Shown here: piece by piece, positions 6,828-11,283 of the stretch
Position numbering within the stretch: position 1 is the first letter of the stretch
Layout of the letters: each line of letters opens with the position of its first letter
Origin: Bifidobacterium breve
GTDB taxonomy: Bacteria > Actinomycetota > Acidimicrobiia > IMCC26256
Length of the DNA stretch: 11,283 bases
NCBI GenBank assembly: GCA_945907055.1
Contig: CAMDSG010000045.1
Coordinates: 1 to 11,283, forward strand
Reading direction: 5' to 3'
The notes under the pieces: model-generated
What the model was told of the DNA's origin: nothing
Seen by the model: the letters and a program-made list of their open reading frames with translations, nothing else
Databases searched by the model: none
Translations under genes and position numbers: made by a program

Positions 6828-7226
6828 TTAGAGGAGTGTTGATGGAGAATCGCTGCCTGGTTCGCTAAGCAGAGCAGTAAGAGTCGAGAGTGCTTTGGCC
6901 AAAGGAATCATCCTTAACTCTCCCGCAAGTTTGAGATTGCCATCGTCAATTGCCTGCTGAGCATTCATATTTCCGCTGGCGATCTCGATTGCTGTCTCTT
7001 GCCCGAGGTGGACCGAGATATCGCAGTCAAGGCCCTCTGAAACCGAGATTTGCCCTTCCTTGAAGGAGACCGTGTACATCCAGAGCCCTCGTATCTCGAC
7101 ACCGAGCCGGAGGGTCAATTCAGGCGGTATCTGGCCCTCGCCAATCTGCGCAGCACGTGCTGCGAGCGTCTCAGGATTGAAAAGGCCTTTCACGCCCTCC
7201 ACCTTATCCATCCAAGCCCTGAACAT
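6828..7226 (-). CDS. SCP2 sterol-binding domain protein
   Basis: 132 residues from the ATG at 7226. An in-frame TTG at 7235 would add three residues. Neither start has a well-spaced Shine-Dalgarno sequence; AAAGG lies just before the TTG. The SCP2 fold covers about residues 35-118: a Gly-x-Trp strand near 47-49, an acidic strand region (Cys-Asp-Ile-Ser-Val-His, 68-73), then the typical Gly-Asn-Met-Asn-Ala-Gln-Gln-Ala (85-92) and Gly-Asn-Leu-Lys-Leu-Ala-Gly (96-102) elements. Such domains bind sterols or fatty-acyl chains in a hydrophobic tunnel. The protein is cytoplasmic, with no signal peptide. Its position upstream of an acyl-CoA dehydrogenase suggests presentation of a lipid or acyl-CoA. 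It is divergent from the prenyl synthase across about 80 bases that must hold both promoters. Confidence 0.82.
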   Translation of the reverse strand: MFRAWMDKVEGVKGLFNPETLAARAAQIGEGQIPPELTLRLGVEIRGLWMYTVSFKEGQISVSEGLDCDISVHLGQETAIEIASGNMNAQQAIDDGNLKLAGELRMIPLAKALSTLTALLSEPGSDSPSTLL

Positions 7227-7291
7227 CGGGCTCAACGCCTTTGGCCTATTTTGTCCTCATCAAGATTCAGAGAGGATGTAGCAATTCGCCG

Positions 7292-7297
7292 TATCCT
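7292..7297 (+). promoter_or_regulatory. Candidate -10 box, possible leaderless start of the prenyl synthase
   Basis: TATCCT fits the actinobacterial TANNNT -10 pattern and ends nine bases before the ATG at 7307, which has no Shine-Dalgarno sequence. A transcript from here would begin at or within a few bases of the ATG. No convincing -35 box is visible. Confidence 0.27.
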
Positions 7298-7306
7298 TGA
7301 AACACC

Positions 7307-8404
7307 ATGCCTCTCGATAAGACAGATACCAATCCAGGCGAACGACAGGCAATCCCTAAATTGCCCCCCAGCCTTGTAGAGGCAGGTGCCGCAGCCGAGG
7401 CTCGCGTGGTGAAGTTACTCACAGAGGAGATCGAGCGTTGGAGCAGTATCGACCCCAATCTACGCGAACCGATTGAGGCGCTAAAAAATTTCGTGATTTC
7501 TGGCGGTAAGCGATTACGCCCTGCCTTCTGCCATTGGGCGTTCATCGGTGCTGGCGGTTCTCCAGATGACGCTGCGATGATTGATGCTGGAGCGGCACTC
7601 GAGTTGCTCCACAGCTTCGCTTTGATTCATGACGATGTGATGGACGGGTCTGACAGGCGGAGGGATCTCCCGGCTGTGCACCGTCATTTTATGAATCGTC
7701 ACTCCGAAGCTTTGTGGAATGGTGAAGAGCGGCGATTTGGTGAGGGCGCCGCGATTCTTATCGGGGATTTTGCCTTTGTTTATGCCGATCGGCTCATGGC
7801 CAGATGCTCCCCGACTACACGCAAGATTTACGATGAACTCAGACTCGAACTCTGCGTTGGCCAATATTTAGATCTGCTTGGGACTGCAGCGGGGGAGCGC
7901 AACGCTGAGAGGGCTAGGCGTATCGAGTGGTACAAGTCGGGCAAGTACACGGTAGAGCGACCGCTACATCTCGGAGCAGCCCTGGCCGGGCGCTATGACG
8001 ATCTAGCGGAGGATCTATCTGCCTTTGGTCTTCCCTTGGGTGAAGCTTTTCAGATGCGTGATGACATCCTTGGAGTCTTCGGAGATGCTGCGGTGACAGG
8101 CAAACCAGTAGGCGACGATCTCAGGGAGGGCAAATTGACCCCGCTAATCGCCTATGCCTCCGAGCGTGCAGATGCCTCACAGGCCAAGCTTCTCGATCGC
8201 GTCGGAGCCCCCGACCTACATGATGAAGAGATCGAGTTGCTCTCTGCACTCCTAATTGAGACGGGGGCAGTAGATGCAGCCGAGGCCTCGATCAAACGGC
8301 TAGTTGCCGAGAGTATGGAGGCGCTTTCTCAAGTCGATATAACCGAGGAGGCGCGCCACGCTCTTGGGGAATTAGGCCTCTTTGTGGCTTGGCGAGATCG
8401 TTAA
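7307..8404 (+). CDS. Trans-isoprenyl diphosphate synthase (probably geranylgeranyl-diphosphate type)
   Basis: 365 residues from the ATG at 7307. It joins isopentenyl diphosphate to an allylic diphosphate to make C15-C20 or longer chains for carotenoids, quinones, lipids or heme prenylation. Family motifs are complete: Gly-Gly-Lys-Arg-Leu-Arg-Pro (66-72), a first Asp-rich motif Asp-Asp-Val-Met-Asp (109-113) followed by Arg117-Arg119, Ser-Gly-Lys-Tyr-Thr (211-215), and a second motif Asp-Asp-Ile-Leu-Gly-Val-Phe-Gly-Asp (252-260). The first motif lacks the two-residue insertion of bacterial type II enzymes. Phe104 is five residues before it, a position known to limit chain length in archaeal-type GGPP synthases. 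A C20 product is my inference, and a longer-chain enzyme is not excluded. The 58-base gap before the ABC ATPase has its own candidate promoter. Confidence 0.92.
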   Translation: MPLDKTDTNPGERQAIPKLPPSLVEAGAAAEARVVKLLTEEIERWSSIDPNLREPIEALKNFVISGGKRLRPAFCHWAFIGAGGSPDDAAMIDAGAALELLHSFALIHDDVMDGSDRRRDLPAVHRHFMNRHSEALWNGEERRFGEGAAILIGDFAFVYADRLMARCSPTTRKIYDELRLELCVGQYLDLLGTAAGERNAERARRIEWYKSGKYTVERPLHLGAALAGRYDDLAEDLSAFGLPLGEAFQMRDDILGVFGDAAVTGKPVGDDLREGKLTPLIAYASERADASQAKLLDRVGAPDLHDEEIELLSALLIETGAVDAAEASIKRLVAESMEALSQVDITEEARHALGELGLFVAWRDR

Positions 8405-8447
8405 TTGAATAGCAGCGCATTACCCATGTTTGTAACCAATAGGCCGG

Positions 8448-8453
8448 TACTAT
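8448..8453 (+). promoter_or_regulatory. Candidate -10 box, possible leaderless start of the ABC operon
   Basis: TACTAT matches TANNNT and ends nine bases before the first ATG (8463), the same spacing as at the prenyl synthase. No Shine-Dalgarno-like sequence precedes the ATG, and no good -35 box is seen. Transcription would begin at or just before the ATG. Confidence 0.3.
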
Positions 8454-8458
8454 TCGAC

Positions 8459-8491
8459 GATAATGCCCCTGATAATGCCGACAACAATGCC
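8459..8491 (+). repeat. 12-bp micro-repeat carrying three in-frame ATG codons
   Basis: GATAATGCC occurs at 8459-8467 and 8471-8479, and a third ATGCC follows at 8487-8491. Each copy supplies an in-frame Met-Pro, so the ATPase begins Met-Pro-Leu-Ile, Met-Pro-Thr-Thr, Met-Pro-Glu-Pro. The exact first two copies suggest slippage. Confidence 0.75.
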
Positions 8492-9416
8492 TGAGCCGCT
8501 TACCTCCGCTATACGCGTTCGCGGTCTCAAGAAGCAATACGGATCTCGCAATGCGGTTAATGGCATAGATCTTGAGATCGGAGTCGGAGAGGTCTTTGGA
8601 ATCCTTGGACCCAATGGCGCGGGTAAGACAACGACCGTTGAGATTTTAGAGGGTTATAGAAAACCTGACTCCGGCACCGTTAAGGTTCTTGGTCTTGATC
8701 CATGGGGCCAAGGTGACGCACTAAAGCCTCGCATCGGCGTGATGCTTCAATCTGGGGGTCTATCTCCAGGGCTAAAGCCATTAGAGACGCTGCGTCTTTA
8801 TGCAGCGTTCTACCAGTCTCCTGATGAGCCAAATCGTCTCCTCGATCTGGTGGGTCTCAACGACTCAGCTCAAACTCCGATACGCAGGCTCTCTGGGGGT
8901 CAGTACCAGAGGCTCTCTCTTGCTCTAGCGCTGATAGGTCGTCCGGAGGTTCTCTTCTTAGACGAACCGACTGCCGGGATGGACCCGCGAGCTCGTGCAA
9001 CTACATGGGAGATCATCCAAGCACTCTCCGAACGAGGTGTCACGATCGTACTGACGACACACAATCTCGCCGAGGCGGAGACCCTCTGTGGGCGTATCGC
9101 AATTATTGATCGTGGGTGTGTAGTGGCAGAGGGGAGTCCCGGTGAGTTGACTGGCTCTGTGCTGCGACCCGAGACGGTATTCACAAGTATCGCTGGCTTG
9201 AATCTTGATCCACTGCGCTCTTCATTAGCAGTTAATGCTGAGATGTGTAGAGAAACTCTCGACGGCACCTATGTTGTCGAGGCCCCTACAAGCACTCAAT
9301 TGGTACGTGAAGTTCTCGACTTCCTAAGCGCGTTCGATGCACCTTTGTTCTCACTCGCTACAGGTCAAGCGACTCTCGAGGATGTCTTTCTTCAATTGAC
9401 CGAGGAGACACCGTGA
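8463..9416 (+). CDS. ABC transporter ATP-binding subunit (ABC-2/DrrA type)
   Basis: 317 residues from the first of three in-frame ATGs (8463, 8475, 8487); the true start is uncertain. The nucleotide-binding domain covers about 16-230. It has Walker A Gly-Pro-Asn-Gly-Ala-Gly-Lys-Thr-Thr (49-57), Q-loop Gln96, signature Leu-Ser-Gly-Gly-Gln (143-147), Walker B ending Leu-Asp-Glu-Pro-Thr (166-170) and H-loop His200. A C-terminal extension of about 85 residues is typical of drug/lipid exporters of the DrrA/CcmA-like group. It hydrolyses ATP at the inner membrane face to drive the permease encoded next, with which it overlaps by four bases. The substrate is unknown. In mycobacteria a comparable ABC-2 pair lies beside heme A/heme O synthase genes, which fits the ctaB neighbour here and hints at a conserved actinobacterial neighbourhood. 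Confidence 0.93.
   Translation: MPLIMPTTMPEPLTSAIRVRGLKKQYGSRNAVNGIDLEIGVGEVFGILGPNGAGKTTTVEILEGYRKPDSGTVKVLGLDPWGQGDALKPRIGVMLQSGGLSPGLKPLETLRLYAAFYQSPDEPNRLLDLVGLNDSAQTPIRRLSGGQYQRLSLALALIGRPEVLFLDEPTAGMDPRARATTWEIIQALSERGVTIVLTTHNLAEAETLCGRIAIIDRGCVVAEGSPGELTGSVLRPETVFTSIAGLNLDPLRSSLAVNAEMCRETLDGTYVVEAPTSTQLVREVLDFLSAFDAPLFSLATGQATLEDVFLQLTEETP
9402..9407 (+). promoter_or_regulatory. Ribosome binding site deciding the permease GTG start
   Basis: GAGGAG lies five bases before the GTG at 9413 and inside the 3' end of the ATPase gene. It supports the GTGA overlap start and translational coupling of the two ABC genes. Confidence 0.7.
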
Positions 9417-10141
9417 AAGCGCGAGGAGTTCTCGCACAAGCACGGGCTGAGACCGCGCTCGGGCTCCGTAGAGGAGAGAGCCTCGTAGTGACAATTGGTA
9501 TACCAGTCGGTGTGCTGCTCTTCTTCGGGAGAGTACAGACAATCGCTGTCGATGGAGATCCGCTAGATTTTCTTGTTCCAGGCGTATTAGCCCTGGCAGT
9601 GATGTCGAGCGCAATGGTCAGCCTAGGCATTGCGACTGGCTTTGATCGCCGCTACGGAGTCCTTAAGCGACTCGGCTCCACACCCTTGACCCGCTCTGGA
9701 CTACTTGCAGCCAAAACCCTCTACGTATTGGCGATTGAGACCATTCAATTATCTGTACTAATTGGTGTCGCACTACTTTTGGGATGGCGAGCCGGTGGTG
9801 GGATACCGCTTGCGTTTTTGTTTCTCCTGATAGGAACAATTGCTTTTGCCGGTCTCGGGCTCTTGCTTGCAGGAACTCTCCGAGCAGAGGCCAATCTCGC
9901 TGTAGCAAATGGGCTCTACTTGGCTCTCCTGTTCTTAGGCGGTATGGCCTACCCTTTAACGAAGCTCCCCAGCGCAATCAGAAGTCTCGCCGAGTTACTC
10001 CCAGCAGCAGCGTTGGCTGAGAGCGTACGCGGGGCGCTGGATTCACCGATAGACGTCCCCGTGAAGAGCGTTGTAGTTCTGGTTGTGTGGGCAATCCTGC
10101 TGCCAGTTTTGGCCGCCAAACTTTTCCGCTGGGAAGAATAG
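9413..10141 (+). CDS. ABC-2 type transporter permease
   Basis: 242 residues from a GTG at 9413, with a four-base GTGA overlap with the ATPase stop and GAGGAG upstream. Six hydrophobic segments are visible at about 24-39, 52-75, 101-124, 132-153, 162-182 and 217-236, the usual ABC-2 layout with a short cytoplasmic N-terminus. A basic segment after the second helix (Asp78-Arg-Arg ... Leu-Lys-Arg-Leu-Gly-Ser-Thr-Pro, about 78-91) corresponds to the coupling region that contacts the ATPase in this family. Export of a drug, lipid or other small molecule is the family role; no substrate can be named. Its stop faces the TlpA-like gene stop across 32 bases holding no hairpin terminator. Confidence 0.9.
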   Translation: MKARGVLAQARAETALGLRRGESLVVTIGIPVGVLLFFGRVQTIAVDGDPLDFLVPGVLALAVMSSAMVSLGIATGFDRRYGVLKRLGSTPLTRSGLLAAKTLYVLAIETIQLSVLIGVALLLGWRAGGGIPLAFLFLLIGTIAFAGLGLLLAGTLRAEANLAVANGLYLALLFLGGMAYPLTKLPSAIRSLAELLPAAALAESVRGALDSPIDVPVKSVVVLVVWAILLPVLAAKLFRWEE

Positions 10142-10173
10142 CTAAGCACTAGAAGAAGCACTACAAATCGAAC

Positions 10174-10824
10174 TTAGGATCCTCTGACTAATTCCTCGAC
10201 GGCAAGTTTCAATTCATTTGAATTTGGTCTTCCATACCACCGTCGAACAATCACACCTGATTTGTCAATCAGAAACGTTTGTGGCGCTGCTCGAACTCCA
10301 TAATCCTTTGCCACAGTTCCCCTTGAATCGAAACCTAATTGCCAATTGGCGCCCTCTGAAGCTGCAAACTGCAGAGCTTCTCTGCGAGCGTCTTTGAAAG
10401 TAATGCCGACCATTGAGAGTTCCTCAAGAGAATATTGCTTGCGGATGCTCTTCAATTCGGGGAATTCTTCTCGACATGGGATGCACCAGGATGCCCAAAA
10501 GTTTAGGAGGGCAGGGGCAGTGTTGGAGTTAGCGACAGCGAGTCGGTTACCGGGCATCAGGTCGGGGACGGAGAACGTAGGAGCCTTCGAACCGACAACT
10601 GCAACCCCGGGAACGCTTGGCTGTACATCCACTGTGGTACTAGAAGAAGGTACTCTCGATGCTGTTGTTGGAATGACAATCTGATTGTCTCTACCATTGC
10701 TGCCAGCTACAACGGCAGAAACAACACCCCAGAGAATCAAAACAAGTAAACCGCCTCCAAGGAGCACTCTCGGAGAAATGCGGCCTGCGTTAGAGATGGA
10801 GGTTCGCTCCCTAGCCCAGCGCAT
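10174..10824 (-). CDS. Membrane-anchored TlpA/ResA-type thioredoxin
   Basis: 216 residues from an ATG at 10824, which overlaps the end of ctaB by 14 bases. ATG at 10839 and TTG at 10842 are longer in-frame options; none has a clear Shine-Dalgarno sequence, so coupling to ctaB translation is likely. A basic N-terminus (Arg-Trp-Ala-Arg-Glu-Arg) precedes one membrane helix (about 20-41). A Ser/Thr/Pro-rich linker (about 45-75) and an extracytoplasmic thioredoxin fold (about 80-214) follow. The active site is Trp-Cys-Ile-Pro-Cys (113-117), with the cis-proline loop Ala-Ala-Pro-Gln-Thr-Phe near 179-184. Family members reduce disulfides outside the membrane, in cytochrome c maturation (ResA) or in the copper-site proteins of cytochrome oxidase (TlpA). 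Linkage to ctaB favours a role in oxidase assembly. The partner protein is not visible in this window. Confidence 0.9.
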   Translation of the reverse strand: MRWARERTSISNAGRISPRVLLGGGLLVLILWGVVSAVVAGSNGRDNQIVIPTTASRVPSSSTTVDVQPSVPGVAVVGSKAPTFSVPDLMPGNRLAVANSNTAPALLNFWASWCIPCREEFPELKSIRKQYSLEELSMVGITFKDARREALQFAASEGANWQLGFDSRGTVAKDYGVRAAPQTFLIDKSGVIVRRWYGRPNSNELKLAVEELVRGS

Positions 10825-11283
10825 TGCGGAGAAGAACATCAATCGCGACCATCGCGAAGAGAATCGCTAAGTAGGTATTCGAGAACATGAAGAATTTGAT
10901 TGCGCTCTCAGGTGTCATCCCTCGCATTAGTCGGAATGCAAGACCGACAAAGAGAGAACTGAGTACCAAAGCAGACGCTGTATAGATCCACCCGACCGTC
11001 CCGGTAAGTTGGAGTGAAAGGGATGCAATCGCCACAAGTATCGAGTAGATAAATATCTGCTGACCCGCAACTTTGAGGCCCTTAACAACAGGGAGCATCG
11101 GGATACCCGCCTTGGCATAGTCGTCTCGATAGCGAACCGCCAACGCCCAGAAATGTGGCGGGGTCCAGAGAAAGATGATCACAAAGAGCAACCAAGGTGC
11201 GATCGCCAATGAACCGGTAACAGCAGCCCATCCGACTAGTGCAGGGACAGCACCTGCTGCTCCTCCAATAACAATGTTCTGTG
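10811..11283 (-). CDS. ctaB: Protoheme IX farnesyltransferase (heme O synthase), C-terminal part; 5' end outside window
   Basis: The minus-strand frame runs from the right edge to a TAG at 10811-10813 and encodes the last 156 residues or so of a protein of about 290-310. An in-frame TTG at 11209 is internal, not a start, because clear family sequence continues upstream. The visible part opens with Gln-Asn-Ile-Val-Ile-Gly-Gly-Ala-Ala-Gly, then Gly-Trp-Ala-Ala-Val-Thr-Gly, Leu-Trp-Thr-Pro-Pro-His-Phe-Trp-Ala-Leu, and the second Asp-rich motif Tyr-Arg-Asp-Asp-Tyr-Ala-Lys-Ala-Gly-Ile-Pro-Met-Leu-Pro. These are hallmarks of CtaB/COX10, a UbiA-family integral membrane prenyltransferase that adds farnesyl diphosphate to heme b to make heme O for cytochrome oxidase. 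The first Asp-rich motif would lie beyond the edge. Several hydrophobic helices follow to the C-terminus. The TlpA-like gene overlaps its end. Confidence 0.96.
   Translation of the reverse strand, partial: QNIVIGGAAGAVPALVGWAAVTGSLAIAPWLLFVIIFLWTPPHFWALAVRYRDDYAKAGIPMLPVVKGLKVAGQQIFIYSILVAIASLSLQLTGTVGWIYTASALVLSSLFVGLAFRLMRGMTPESAIKFFMFSNTYLAILFAMVAIDVLLRNALG

Noticed and set aside
10145..10163. Direct repeat AGCACTA (10145-10151 and 10157-10163) between the convergent permease and TlpA genes
   Set aside because: Seven bases only, no inverted symmetry and no terminator-like tail; probably chance.
1..11283. Defence system, mobile element, biosynthetic cluster or CRISPR array
   Set aside because: No transposase, integrase, repeat-spacer pattern, toxin-antitoxin pair or modular synthase was seen; all genes but one fit known housekeeping, signalling or transport families.

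Overview
The window looks like a chromosomal segment from an uncultured actinobacterium, most plausibly an Acidimicrobiia-type lineage. This rests on an SCP2/acyl-CoA dehydrogenase cluster, a stand-alone 5'-3' exonuclease, a short actinobacterial conserved hypothetical, an ABC-2 pair beside the heme O synthase gene, frequent GTG starts, and several genes without a Shine-Dalgarno sequence. The assignment is inference by family resemblance only. I see no tRNA, rRNA, CRISPR array, transposase, integrase or phage gene. Coding density is high.

Layout. Positions 1-1589 (minus strand, 3' end cut by the window edge) encode a secreted protein of tandem fibronectin type III domains whose 14 visible cysteines all fall in close pairs. 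The 304-base divergent gap at 1590-1893 holds the control regions of this gene and of a PAS-GGDEF-EAL cyclic-di-GMP protein (1894-3690, plus). On the side of the secreted protein it contains a TATAAT box and then a strong 65-nt three-helix hairpin between the predicted transcription start and the ribosome binding site. Positions 3728-4600 encode a flap-type 5'-3' exonuclease with no polymerase domain.

A minus-strand cluster follows, transcribed from right to left: an SCP2 sterol-carrier-like protein (6828-7226), an acyl-CoA dehydrogenase (5448-6674) and a conserved hypothetical (4628-5431). It fits lipid or acyl-CoA metabolism. Divergent from it on the plus strand lie an isoprenyl diphosphate synthase (7307-8404), an ABC ATPase (8463-9416) and its translationally coupled ABC-2 permease (9413-10141). 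Convergent to these, on the minus strand, are the 3' half of ctaB (heme O synthase, 10811 to the right edge) and an overlapping TlpA/ResA-type membrane-anchored thioredoxin (10174-10824). That last pair points to cytochrome c oxidase biogenesis.

Most of the window is ordinary. No multi-gene system here looks unprecedented. The items most worth a second look are the structured leader of the secreted protein with a possible alternative pairing to its ribosome binding site, the paired-cysteine FN3 domains, the altered EAL motif residues in the c-di-GMP protein, and the triple ATG-Pro micro-repeat at the start of the ABC ATPase.
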